Of a DNA stretch of 64,000 nt, positions 53,427-64,000 are shown in pieces (position 1 is the first letter of the stretch; each line of letters begins with the position of its first letter). A program made the position numbers and the translations under genes. Source of the stretch: Rhizophagus irregularis (Eukaryota > Glomeromycota > Glomeromycetes > Glomerales > Glomeraceae); assembly GCF_026210795.1 (NCBI RefSeq), contig NC_089432.1:5146001-5210000 (forward strand), written 5' to 3'. The notes under the pieces are model-generated. The model did no database searches. It saw nothing but the letters and a program-made list of their open reading frames with translations, and had not been told where the DNA came from.

Positions 53427-53646
53427 ATGGTCACGTGATTTTAATTTCGTAATTTGGGCTAGCACTATAAAGTTTCAATATCAAACCGGGTTGAAAATCT
53501 GGTTGCATCCATTTTAAACGCAAACTGGTTTTCAGAATATGAATTCAGGTCAAACTGATTTTTAAACCGGTTGGTGCAATCAGTTCCAAACTCTACCATT
53601 ACCTAATATGGAAAATTCCCTAAAATATGGCACTGATAACATCAAG

Positions 53647-54354
53647 TAGAGTTCTGAATGGGTCAGATCAGGTCAGGTAAATTTATAAACCTGACCTGAA
53701 ATTTTTTTCAGGTCAGGTCAGGTCAGGTCATATCAGGTTATCTATTTGACCTGACCTGAACTGAAACCTGAAAATTTTCAGGATTTATATTAAAAATATC
53801 AAAAAAAATGGTGCAAACCATTTTTTTTTGAAATATTGCGATTCAGTTTTTTATATTAAAATCGTATAAAAAGGTGAATTGCAATACCGCAACTAACTTT
53901 TTAAATATAAAATCAATATAAAAAAGTGAATTCTGATATCGCAATTCACTTTTTATATATAAATTGATATAAAAAAAGTGAATTCCAATACCGCAATTCA
54001 TTTTTTATATATAAATCGATATAAAAAAGTGAATTCCGATACCACAATTCATTTTTATATATAAAATCATATAAAAAAGTGAATTCTGATATCACAATTC
54101 ACTTTTATTATATAAAATCAATATAAAAAAGTGAATCCCAATATCGCAATTAACTTTTATTATATAAAATCAATATAAAAAGTGAATTATAATACCATAA
54201 CTCACTTATTATATAAAATCATAGTTTCAGTCATTCAGGTTATATTGATGTTACATCCTGAACTGATGCTGAATTGCAATTGCTAAACCTGACCTGAAAA
54301 ATTCAGGTCAACCTGTCAGGATTCCTGAATTTGATCAACCTGTTCGGAACTCTA
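53647..54354. mobile_element. hAT-type MITE (CAGGTCAGGT family)
   Basis: Termini TAGAGTTCTGAATGGGTCAG and the complement of TAGAGTTCCGAACAGG. Flanks are ACATCAAG (53639-53646) and ACGTCAAG (54355-54362), an 8-bp duplication with one C-to-T change. The uninterrupted site ACGTCAAGATTGGAATATC is present at 44369 and 57879. Subterminal arrays of CAGGT/ACCTG words occur at both ends. Confidence 0.9.
53860..54222. repeat. Tandem repeat, ~58-bp palindromic unit, about 6 copies
   Basis: Units read TATAAAAAAGTGAATTC..GATA(T/C)C(G/A)CAATTCACTTTTTATATA. Each unit is itself an inverted repeat (AAGTGAATT and AATTCACTT). It forms the interior of the CAGGTCAGGT MITE. Confidence 0.85.
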
Positions 54355-54362
54355 ACGTCAAG

Positions 54363-55800
54363 ATTGGAATATCTGAAGTAGTTATTAATTTCTGGTATAT
54401 TTTACATAATTGAAATATTCTTGGCTTTGTTAGTTCTTTCATTTTTTTAAAAAATTAAAAAAGATCCTTTTAAAAGTAGAAGCAAAAGTACAATAGAAAC
54501 AGAAAAATATATGTCCATTTAAATAAATTTTGGCAAGAATGATTTTTTACATTGATTATTTCATTAACATTAATATATTATTAATCCATTGATTTATTGG
54601 ATGAAATTAGTATCACTAGAATATATTATATTGTTTTAAACATTTAAGTAGTTTTAAATGAATATTTAAAGGTGATTTATTAATATATGTTAAATTATTG
54701 GCTAAAATAAATTTGTTGGTTAAAATAAATGTACAACTCGAAAGTACACATAATAATCTTGTTTCTCTTTATTACTACAAGTAAATAAGTAAATAAAAAT
54801 TTTATTAGAGATGGTCATTCAAATAGATTTTAGTTATTCTTGAATTTACTTAAAAAAATTTCGCTAATTTTTAATTTAAGTACAACTATCACCTTAATTC
54901 TTTTGTAAAATTACATCTATCTAGTGACAACAATAGATTTGTTAAAATAATAAAATTTTTATTAGAATCGGCTTTTTTGTAATTTACAGAAAATCTGACT
55001 GAATATCTACCATTATAACCTTAAAAAATCTTTTTCTTTATGTAAATTACTTATATTTTTGCTGTTAATATTATAACTCTCATGATCAAAAATTTTCACA
55101 GTTCTCTCCGTACTACTAGATATTGAGATTGCCGTTTGGGACATGTTTAAACAGTTCAGTATTCATATCACTCAATTTTCATTTACACATTCAGACTGAT
55201 TATAGGTTAACTCAAGTTTTATGCTTTTACTTTATATGAGTGAGGCAATTATAATAACATAAATCCAACTTCAATATATACAAATATAATTTAGTAATTT
55301 CCTCCAAAATAGATTATTTTTCATAATTGTTAATAACAATACAGCCTAACTTTGCCAAAAATTTTGAAGACATTAATTTAATATGCTGTTAATAAAATTA
55401 TCTGTCATATTGCTTTAATTTTAAATTAATGTAGCCCTTTCCTATTACTATGAAATTGTAACAAATAAACTTCCCTTTTAAATTTTCTCTGAACTTCTAA
55501 AGTAAAATCAACTTTTAAGCTAATTCTAAACTTCTAAACTCATTAGTTTAGAAAGGAAACAAATAGAAAATCCATTGCCATTGTGAAAGTTCATTATGAC
55601 TAATAATATGATGAGCTGACTGAGCAGTTATAATTATTAATAATTTTATAGCAATTATTTCTCAATGTGATTGTTTAAATGATGAGTTTATGTTATTATG
55701 ACACAATTTATCAGTATAATTGCTCTTCATCTTTCCATTTTTTTCTTCTTTTTTTCCTGAAAAAAAGTTTTCATTCCTTTTATTTCCTAAAAAAAGAAAA
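54363..55800 (+). promoter_or_regulatory. Duplicated upstream region of F-box copy C
   Basis: Collinear with 44369-45830 with scattered small indels, including the block ending in T-rich then A-rich leader. The sequence further upstream is displaced by MITE insertions (49587-49864, 49970-53595, 53647-54354), so the distal promoter of copy C has been moved more than 4.6 kb away. Confidence 0.6.
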
Positions 55801-57207
55801 ATGACAGAATTAAATGATGATGTTCTATTCTACATTTTTCAAGATTTATATTACTTAATTACTACTTCTAATTCAAATAATGAAAAGAAATATGAAAAAT
55901 CTCTATATTTTTGTTTGTTTGTTAACAAACATTGGTGTAAAATTATGGTTCCAATTTTATGGAGTTATCCTTATAAACATGTTTATAAAAAAGAATCATT
56001 ATTAAATATCATCATTTCTCATTTATCAGATAATTCAATTAAATTTTTGAAAGATGAAAGTATCATTGAAGCAAATTTTCAGAAGCAAAAACTTTCATTT
56101 AACTATGTTAAATTTTGCCGATATCTTGATGATATTCATAAAATTTTTCCAATAAGATCAAGTTTATTGGAAGAAGAAATTTATAAGCTTTTCATTAGTG
56201 AATGTTCATCCATAAAATCTTTGAGTTCAGAAATGGTATATTATCCAATATATAAATATCTGGGATCAAATATTTCTCTTTCAAATCTATCTGAGTTATG
56301 TTTAGTTTCAAGATCAAATTATAATGACTTTTATCATGAATTGGCACAAATATGCAGATCAATAGAAAAAATTTATATAGACCTTAGATGTGATCTTCCT
56401 GAAATTACTGAATTAATTGAAATGCAAAAACAGATTAAATACATATATGTAAAGGAATATGGTAATTGTGAGAAAATAAATCAAGCTTTAGAAAAACATG
56501 CAAATTCAATTGTTCTTTTAAATTTAACAATATATACAAAAAATGGATCCTTTCTATATGATTTACTCCTTCCAAAAGTAATTAATTTACAATATTTAAG
56601 GATAAATAATATGGAATCAGAATGTATACTAGAGCATGTAATATATTTAAGTTATCACAACCTTCAAATACTTGATTTGGTAACAGTATCACTTGATATA
56701 GCAATAAATATTATTCAAAATACCAATGGAAATCTATGGAAAATTAAAATTAGACGGTCTGATTATGATCATATAAAAGAATATGATCAAACAATTCACC
56801 AATATTGCCCAAATATAAAATATGTTTCATTATTTATAACTGATGATGAAACCCTGAAAGAACTAGAGAACATTTTCATCAAATGCCAACATTTGGTAGC
56901 AATAGATATACTTAATAGAATTAGTCATGAATATGTGAATAAATTGCTGAATTTATTTGTTGATTCAGCTCCACTTACTTTATACAAATTTCACATTGAT
57001 TTTATTACTACTGATTTTGATAGAGAATCTTTAAAATTATTTTTTACTAATTGGAATCGTAAAGGTAGAAAAACTTTACATTTATATCATATTTGTAATT
57101 CCTGGCATGGAAAATTTGTAGTGAAAGATATTATAGAACTAGATTACTATGATGACGATTTTTGGAATCATAGAATTACAATGTTAAATGATGAAAAAAA
57201 TGATTGA
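55801..57207 (+). CDS. F-box-like protein, 468 aa (copy C)
   Basis: Intact single exon starting MTELNDDVLFYIFQDLYYLI; an 81-nt in-frame upstream extension is homopolymer-derived and was not used. F-box pattern FCLFVNKHWCKIMVPILW, then a leucine/isoleucine-rich solenoid. It differs from copy B by short in-frame indels (for example an added SRSNYNDFYHE region, as in copy A), so it is partly closer to copy A there. Putative SCF adaptor. Confidence 0.88.
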   Translation: MTELNDDVLFYIFQDLYYLITTSNSNNEKKYEKSLYFCLFVNKHWCKIMVPILWSYPYKHVYKKESLLNIIISHLSDNSIKFLKDESIIEANFQKQKLSFNYVKFCRYLDDIHKIFPIRSSLLEEEIYKLFISECSSIKSLSSEMVYYPIYKYLGSNISLSNLSELCLVSRSNYNDFYHELAQICRSIEKIYIDLRCDLPEITELIEMQKQIKYIYVKEYGNCEKINQALEKHANSIVLLNLTIYTKNGSFLYDLLLPKVINLQYLRINNMESECILEHVIYLSYHNLQILDLVTVSLDIAINIIQNTNGNLWKIKIRRSDYDHIKEYDQTIHQYCPNIKYVSLFITDDETLKELENIFIKCQHLVAIDILNRISHEYVNKLLNLFVDSAPLTLYKFHIDFITTDFDRESLKLFFTNWNRKGRKTLHLYHICNSWHGKFVVKDIIELDYYDDDFWNHRITMLNDEKND

Positions 57208-57660
57208 ATATAAATTTTATTATTACTAGTATGAAGTTTTTTAAATATAATTGATATAATTTATATTCCAAAGTATAACAGATAATGTATTGTGTGCATA
57301 AAATTAAAATTGGGCTATCAAAACTTTTATCATAATAAAAAGAAAATTAAAATCAAACTTATGATAGTTTTATACTTTTAAGATTCAGTTAATATTATCC
57401 TATATAACAAATGAGTTTAAAACAAAAAGTTTCAGAATTAATAAAATCAACAACTTTTTAAAATATAATGTACCAGAATACAGTCTTATAAACCTATTAA
57501 TCATCATTCTTATGATAAATATATGTCAAAACTTAAAAAGTAACATAAAAATATTTTTTGCCCCATTTATTAATAGATCATAAAAAAATATCTCTTAGAA
57601 ATTCCAATTTTTTTTTATCTGATTTGTAAATAGAGTAAGTATTCTGCTTCTTTAAGAATT
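57208..57660. other. Shared 3' flank of F-box unit and short spacer
   Basis: 57208-57485 matches the 3' flanks of the other units. The rest shows no gene. Confidence 0.5.
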
Positions 57661-58800
57661 ATAGTTTGAGAAGTAACGTACTACTTACTACGATAGAATA
57701 AATATACTGCGGTATATGTCAGAGCTACACATCCATGTGATATTTAACGATATGCTTCAACATGTTGCAATTGTCGCATTACTCATTTAATCACAAATGT
57801 TGTATTTAGTGCTTTACTAGTTTATATTACCAAAAACCGTTACCCAACATGGAAAATTCCCTAAAATATGGCACTGATAACGTCAAGATTGGAATATCTG
57901 AAGTAGTTATTAATTTCTGGTATGTTTCACATAATTGAAATATTCTTGGCATTATTAGTCCATTCATTTCTTTTAAAAAAATGACTCTTTTAAACAAAAG
58001 TACAATTTAGATAGCAAAAATATGTATAATTTTTTAAAATGGTGGTTATTCAAATAGATTTTTTGTAAAATGCGAAAATTGACTTCTTATGGCTATCATT
58101 TACATTGATGTTGATATTAATACATCGATTTAATTAGACGAAATTATCACTAGAATATATTGTTATAAATGGTTTAAGTAGTTTTAAATAAATATTTGGA
58201 AATTAATATATATTAAGTTATTAGATAAAATAAAATTTTAAAAACTATGCTGATAATTATTGTTTTTCGATTTCTCATGCCTTCTTAAGCCCTGTATCTC
58301 TACCTTTGGTCGATAATGACCTACCTACAGAACTTGAAATCTCTTCTTCTCCGATTCAAACAGTCTTACCTTATTGTCCAGTATAGCAAGAATTTGATAG
58401 ATTTAACAAATGTACTACTCGAAAATACACCTCTCTATTTTCTATAAATAAAAATTTTATTAGAGATGGTTATTCAAATAGATTTTTGGTTATTCTTGAA
58501 TTAACTTAAAAAAAATTTCTTCAATTTTTAATAAAAGTACTACTATCATCTTAATAAAAGTTGTTTTTTTTTTTGCAATATTACATCTACTAGTAACAAC
58601 AAAATATTTATGTATTATTAGTTAAGAATTTCTTATTGAAACGTTTATTAAAACAAATAAGATTTTTTTTATTAAATCGGGTTTTACGTATTTTGCAGAA
58701 ATTTTAACTGATTAACTATCATTATCGTTATAACCTTAGATAATCTTCTTCCTCATATAAATTACGTATATTTTTGCCGTCAACATTATACTTTCGTCCT
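57660..58800 (+). repeat. Promoter-only fourth F-box unit
   Basis: Begins ACTACGATAGAATAAATATACTGCGG and follows the 44180-45120 region through CGTCAAGATTGGAATATCTGAAG, TTTTATTAGAGATGG and CATTATACTTTCG. It is more diverged, with insertions around 58240-58400. The coding part never follows, so it is an orphan upstream unit. Confidence 0.7.
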
Positions 58801-60740
58801 TATTTTTAAAAGGATCTCAAAAAAGCTGTATTTAAATGTATAAAAAAGGAAATTATTTTAAGTAGATAAAGATAATATGGAATGTCATTTGGATCAGCAA
58901 CTGTTAATACAATTAGCTCCTAAAGCAATTACAATAAGTAATGTCACGCGCATACCTTATCATCTTTCGCATGTACTGTATATAATATAAGCACCTAAAT
59001 ACTGATATGATAAAAATTTCACTTTAGACATTGCATCACCTAGAGTTACTTGGTGAGATATATATACAAGATTTTACAGCGGCTGGATTTTATGTATAAA
59101 AGTAACACCATATCTCCAATTTCCACATCCTCTACTTGAAGAAAGGTTCACTCACATGTTGTTATGGATCTAGATATGGAGAAGCTTATCAAATATTTGC
59201 GGAAACGAAATCTAATGTTCAAGGATTCAAAATCTTGCGGAAAGAAGAGATTACAAATCTTGCCTTTCTTTGAATTAATTAAAGAAAAATTTTGATGTAT
59301 GGATTTTGCATTTGGTTCAGCAACAACTCTTGCGAATTTCAATTTTTCTTTAAAAAAGGTTATATTTAATGCATTATATATGAATTTTAATATAACGATC
59401 TCAAACAAAAATTGAGCTATTAGATATTATGTAAAAACAAGGTTAATGTGAAGATATTACGAATATTAAGCAATTTACTCCACATCATAGCTTTGCTACT
59501 TCCAGCCGTCAGATGAATTTCAATCATCATTATAACTTACTTTCCCATAGTGTTCAAGGAAACAAATAGTAACAACAAAACTTTCAATCATTGTATGGAT
59601 GATATAATCCTGAAGTTATCGAATATGGAAACGATGATGAAGCAACACGATGTGAAATTATTTCAGCAATCCTACATGCATTAATCGATGTTGCCAAAAC
59701 TGTTCACTTAAAATATCTTGTAGTATTATAAATATATAAGAATGTTTCCAATGAAAAACCAATGGGGTGAATTATCTTCGCAATCAAGAGTTTGGAGGAT
59801 CTTCTTGCATTACTGAAAGAAAGCCGCTGAATATATATTAAGATTTGGTATGCTCAGAATAATGTATAAAAGTATGCCGTATAATGCATTCATCCATTTA
59901 TACCAGTATGGTTAAAGCAAAAGAATAAGAAGTAACAATGGCCACACGATGGAGGGTATTGGGCGGATTACAGTGGCAACTTTTAGGATTTATCACACAT
60001 AATTGGAGAACTGAAAACATTTAATACAGACGTCGCATTCAAAATACAATTAAAATTTTTAAATGTGAAAGCCTCAATAATATCCTCGATCACTACTGAA
60101 AACAACTTGGCGTCACAATATTATTTATAGAACAAAAACAGGAAAAAGTGTTGAGGCATTACCTTTCATTCCCGAGCAATCTTGTCATTACACATAGCAG
60201 ATATTCTTTTGAACGGGATGCCATTGAAGAATAGTACATATGGATACAGAATTATTCTAATGACCCTATAATAAGACAACAACTCGACAACTACACTATG
60301 TCAACATCATCTTCGATTCTCTATTTTATGTTATCTTTATTTCTTGTTTGATCTAGCCAGAACTAAAAAAATAAAAAATATCGAATTAGATGTTTAGATA
60401 CATCAAAGAAGCGCTACGAGCCAGATCTTCCAGTTCACATTTTACTTGTGTAATTAATTGGTATTGGTACGGAATCATTTGAATAACTGACACAAGACTG
60501 ACAACAAAATATTTACAAGTCAAAATTCTGACAAATCATTATACCAACAAGTTGATTATCCTAGCAATTTTATAAAATTTACCACATTTAAACTAAAATA
60601 TTACATATTGCAACAAATTATTTTATTAGAACACACATCATTAGATTTACAAAATTGTCGATATATGACTTGTCGGATTTTGTGTTAGTCGTGCAAGTGA
60701 CTGTCGAGATTTTGATCGGATACCAATTAATTTAATCAGG
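58801..60740. other. Decayed region without intact gene
   Basis: Coding-like pieces are scattered here but no frame is continuous. One recognisable stretch is annotated separately (59602-59830). A minus-strand frame at 59148-59408 lies opposite coding-like sequence and has no domain. Confidence 0.4.
59602..59830 (+). pseudogene. Unrecognised coding relic
   Basis: One frame reads NPEVIEYGNDDEATRCEIIS then AILHALIDVAKTVHLKYLVV before a TAA near 59730. Another frame follows with IIFAIKSLEDLLALLKE, and fragments continue to about 60000 (NIY, WRVLGG). The shifting frames indicate a decayed multi-residue-conserved protein, probably a Rhizophagus expanded family. I cannot name it. Confidence 0.45.
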
Positions 60741-60960
60741 CCAAAAGGTCATTTAATTTTATCATTCTATTACAAATAAGGGTCATTTAATCTTATCATT
60801 TTATTACAAATAAATCAGACAAAAATTGTCATTTATTTCATTATTAATAAATTAGACCAAAAAGTCATTTTCCCGATAATCAATTTCATGAATCGGACTA
60901 AAAGGGCCATTTTCCCGATAATTGATTTTATCATTTTAGTCGGTCAGAACACTGGATTTG
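60740..60960. repeat. Short tandem duplications upstream of secreted protein gene
   Basis: GGTCATTTAAT(T/C)TTATCATT(C/T)TATTACAAATAA occurs twice (about 60746-60812) and CATTTTCCCGATAAT(C/T)(A/G)ATTT twice (about 60864-60935). They lie 350-560 bp upstream of the 61308 start codon and could be cis-regulatory duplications. Confidence 0.55.
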
Positions 60961-61239
60961 CAGGAAAATCATACTTTTTACCTTTCACATGAAAATGTCA
61001 TTATGATTAACTAGTGGTTAATTAATATCCACAGTTGTATAATTGTAATTCGCGATTGAGATATGTCTGACGATCAATTTTGAATAGCGTAGCAAAAGAT
61101 GTCAACCACAAGAATAACTAATCTTATGCATTTATCTTTTTTTGTTCTTTGTATTTATCAAAAAAAATAACTCATACAATAATTATTAAACAGAAAAATA
61201 CATTTTTGTAATATATAAGTGTATCGTTTGCTATTTTTC

Positions 61240-61247
61240 TATAAAAA
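61240..61247 (+). promoter_or_regulatory. TATA box of the secreted protein gene
   Basis: TATAAAAA lies 61 bp before the start codon, at a reasonable distance for a fungal core promoter, in front of the CAATTTTCACTC initiator-like sequence. This is one of few canonical TATA boxes well placed in the window. Confidence 0.5.
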
Positions 61248-61307
61248 GGGTAACTTTTCAGCAATTTTCACTCGGATAATTACTAAACCGTTGATAATAA
61301 CAAAAAA

Positions 61308-61754
61308 ATGATTAAAATCAAAATATTGTTTGTATTCACCTTGTTGATTATGATCTCATTGATCGAGGCAGTTCCAAACCAACTCGTTAAAAGAACCACT
61401 GAATTCGGACAATGTGATGGCAGAATAAAGCCCCTCGATGTAACGACTTATCCATCTGACTTTGTTCCTAATAATGAGCTTGCTCTTAATATTAAAGGAG
61501 ACTTTGGAACTGAACTTACCGAAAAAGCTAAATTGTTTATTACGGTAAGTTACTCCGATTGGACGTATGACTACGGATTTAACGGCAATATTTGCAGTAT
61601 TATTAAATGTCCGGCTCCTGCAAACTTTGAAATACAAACGGCAGTCCTTTTAAAGGATCTTCCTTCAGGCTATTTATTCTCAGTAGCAATTTTCACAGAT
61701 TATGATAAGAGTCATAATCGTCCTCAAGCCTGTGCAGTGGCTAGAGAGAAATAA
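61308..61754 (+). CDS. Small secreted ML-domain-like (lipid-binding) protein, 148 aa
   Basis: Residues 1-21 form a signal peptide (IKILFVFTLLIMISLIEA). A dibasic KR at 28-29 may be a Kex2 site. The mature part has Cys36, 96, 101 and 142 and the pattern FGQCDGRIKPLDVTTYPSDF, then NNELALNIKGDF, NGNICSIIKCPAP and PSGYLFSVAIFTDYD. This resembles MD-2-related lipid-recognition (ML/NPC2-type) proteins, which bind sterols or phospholipids in a beta-sandwich. Intronless, clear start. Secretion makes it an effector candidate in a symbiont, but that is inference. Confidence 0.72.
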   Translation: MIKIKILFVFTLLIMISLIEAVPNQLVKRTTEFGQCDGRIKPLDVTTYPSDFVPNNELALNIKGDFGTELTEKAKLFITVSYSDWTYDYGFNGNICSIIKCPAPANFEIQTAVLLKDLPSGYLFSVAIFTDYDKSHNRPQACAVAREK

Positions 61755-63320
61755 TAGAAATGCTTTATTCGCAGATTCTAATGTTTTCTTCTAATAAATG
61801 TTTTATATGCTCCTTTTCTTTTCTACCTGGCGAGAATTTAAGAAATATATACTAAAATAATTTTTATTTTTTATTTTTATATTTAAAATATTTGATAATA
61901 TTTAATAATTTTTTATTTAATTTTTATACGCAATTTTAATACACGATTAATAAATATATTACAATTCTTTAATAATGGAAGTTTGTTATTTAAAAGTATA
62001 ATAATCCAACTTATCCAATATTTTAATCTTTATTTTTAAAAAAAATTGAGAAAGTATTAATATTTTACCTAATAAAAATTTTGTGGAGCGTATAAATTAA
62101 ATTTTTACAAAATAAATAAATTTTAAAAGTATACCATTTTCTTTTTTTTTTTGTTTATTAAAATGAATGAAACCCTGTAGTGAAACCTATTCAGTGTGAT
62201 GTTAAATATTGCACTTATTTAATTTATCAATTTATTTACGTCTATCATTCACATGTTTTTGCATATCATATTATCATTTTTTTTTCGTTATCATTTCTTT
62301 AATAAAATAAATGTCATATGTGCAATAAGTAAAGTTGATCATCTAGTTCTACTCTAAAAATTCTAAAAAGGATTTATTAAATAAAGATTTTAAATAGGAA
62401 GTGCAACATAAATATTGTAGCGATCGATTGATCACGTGACCAAAATTCAACTTAATCACGAGATGACGATCAATGTTTCGAATGTTTCGAATGTTTCAAA
62501 TGTTTGATGTGTTAAATATGTCAAACATGTCCAATATGTCAAACATAGTAAATATGTATTATATATTAGATATAATTAATTAGAGTAAAATAATTATAAA
62601 TAGTGAAGCATTTGTAGCAGAACGAAAGTATTAAAGTTCAATGGAGTTTTCTAATAAAAAAGTGATTTTTGTTTAATTCTTTATTCGTGTTGGGAGTATA
62701 ATTATGCCGACGTAAAGTGCTATACCACACGTCTGATTGGATTGTTTATTAAGTATTTTTACATATAGTTTATTTATTGATTGTACACACATATCTAAAT
62801 ACCTTCTGCTTACCCTTCTCCTTTTGTTTACGTTTGTAAACGATAAAGAAGTAAAGAACTGGCTTAACAATATTGTTTATCGTGTCATTGTGTAATTTGC
62901 CGATCATTTGTTGATCATTATCAAATTTAACCCTCATATCAAATAATTCGATTATAGATTTTTTTGTACCGAAATGTTGATCATATCCTGGAATGCATTA
63001 GATCATTGACAATCATTTGTTAAAATGAAAATTTATGGATTAGATTTTGCATTTAATCTAACCACAAATTTGGATGAAAAAGTCTCAACTAATTTTATAT
63101 AATGTTAGTTAGTATTGCGAAGCTAACGTTTTTTGCCATTTTTGTTTTACCCTTTTCTCTTTTTTATTTTTGATCTACCTTTTTTTCTTTCATAAAAATA
63201 TATAATTAATAATTTAATTTTTTATTAATAATCTATATAATTAATATAAATTAATTTGAATTGGCTGATTCGTATTTTTTATGGTTAAGACCCGATTGAT
63301 TGGCAAGTCATGTTGCACAT
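61755..63320. other. AT-rich spacer
   Basis: No supported gene. 62460-62545 is an array of AATGTTTCG/AATGTTTGA/TCAAACATG 9-mers preceding ATTAGATATAATTAATTAG. ATCACGTGACC lies at 62431. A minus-strand frame at 62673-62870 has no domain. Confidence 0.45.
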
Positions 63321-63820
63321 TTAATTAATCGGAATTTTTTTTTTCAAATATTTATTTTTTTTTTCAATTTCTTTGGTTTTTTCTTTTTTTCAAATTTTGT
63401 CATTTCTCTTTCGAAACACCTTTTCTTTTCCTTTTTTTTTCTTTTTTTAAAAATTTTTCGTTTTTTTTTCTCTTTTTGTTTTTTTTTTATTTTTTCTTGG
63501 TTTTTTTTCCAAAACCGAAAAATTATTATTATTTTTTTTTATTAAATAACTTGTATTATTTTTTTTGATCTTTCATTATTTTTCCCCAATTTTTTTTTCT
63601 TTTTCTTTTCAAGTTTTTTTTTTTTCTTTCCTTTTCCTTTTCGGTTCCCAATTTTTCTTTTTGCCCCTCCTCACAATTTTTTTTTTCAGTTTTTTCGAAT
63701 TCTTTAAACCTTTTTCTTTTTTCAGGTTGGCTTTGGCTTTTTTTCTAATCTGAAAAAATTTTTTCACCTTTCTTTTTTCGGGTTGGCATTTTTTTTTAAA
63801 CCGAATTTTTCACCATTAGG
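63320..63820 (+). repeat. Long T-rich (polypyrimidine) low-complexity tract
   Basis: About 500 bp are dominated by T with scattered TTTC/TTTG, on the plus strand only. Open frames through it (Phe-rich) are artefacts of TTT codons. It may form non-B or nucleosome-free DNA, or be degenerate microsatellite expansion. Confidence 0.75.
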
Positions 63821-64000
63821 TTTGGATCGGGTGATCAGATCGGTGCTGCAGGCAACAGTAAGCACCTTTTTTTTGTTTCTTTTTTCTTAGCTGTTAGGAT
63901 TTTTTTTTTACTAATACTTTTTACCCTTAATGTTTTTTTTTTATTAACGAAAACTTTATTAGTACTGAACCAATTACATTGTAATCAAACCCATATTCAC

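Larger units (their letters stand above)
49970..53595. mobile_element. hAT-type element (TAGAGTTTGGAAC), 3.6 kb with nested insertions
   Basis: Termini TAGAGTTTGGAACCAGTTC and the complement of TAGAGTTTGGAACTGATTG, with a perfect 8-bp duplication CCATTACC (49962-49969, 53596-53603). It interrupts the upstream unit of F-box copy C. The paralogues at 44330 and 57840 (ACCGTTACCTAACATGG / ACCGTTACCCAACATGG) are empty sites. Much of its length is due to the inner TIR element and a retroelement. No transposase ORF. Confidence 0.88.

Noticed and set aside
63300-63753. Phe-rich ORFs in the T-rich tract
   Set aside because: Low-complexity TTT codons; no gene-like composition.

Overview
The window is very A+T-rich, intron-containing eukaryotic DNA dominated by transposons. 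Short GT..AG introns, a Sel1-repeat protein kinase family, a tandem F-box-like gene family and heavily nested hAT elements together suggest an arbuscular mycorrhizal fungus of the Rhizophagus (Glomeromycotina) type. That assignment is inference from gene style, not from a marker gene.

Layout. 1-3.5 kb: gene-poor, with a decayed coding fragment and the 3' end of a non-LTR-like retroelement. 3.5-7.3 kb: an F-box-like pseudogene split by a 1.4-kb MITE, then an intact paralogue (5954-7312, minus). 8.5-13 kb: two tandem minus-strand kinase genes, the first decayed, the second a complete kinase-Sel1 protein. 14.9-15.3 kb: a small membrane protein. 15.6-20.7 kb: a four-level nest (fold-back > hAT > hAT with transposase > palindromic MITE). 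21.5 kb: relic of a protein-primed type DNA polymerase B. 22.5-24.2 kb: a four-exon PD-(D/E)XK nuclease-like gene. 24.5-25.3 kb: a hAT MITE.

25.8-40.7 kb is the most interesting part. A 382-bp hAT MITE (8-bp TSD ATCATGAG) was split by a 14,434-bp virus-like DNA transposon (25973-40406) with about 517-bp terminal inverted repeats that differ at only about three positions, and a 5-bp target duplication. It carries Polinton/Maverick hallmarks: a chromodomain integrase, an A32/FtsK-type packaging ATPase, family B DNA polymerase, a D5-like SF3 helicase, a small zinc ribbon and an NPxTGRxI-motif protein. I find no jelly-roll capsid and no adenain-type protease. In their place are a coiled-coil ORF and an overlapping 721-aa retrotransposon-like Gag with a C-terminal retropepsin-like domain. 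It also encodes two F-box-like proteins. The helicase has a frameshift in its Walker A motif, so this copy may not be autonomous, although its ends are very young.

41.5-58.8 kb is a tandem array of an F-box-like gene unit (about 1.6 kb upstream region, 1.4 kb CDS, 0.3 kb 3' flank) with two intact copies (45831-47225 and 55801-57207), a 5'-truncated copy and a promoter-only copy. The array is riddled with hAT-type MITEs, most with perfect 8-bp target duplications. Because the units are paralogous, several insertions have an empty site elsewhere in the window. 59-63.9 kb holds decayed sequence, a small secreted ML-domain-like protein (61308-61754), AT-rich spacer and a long T-rich tract.
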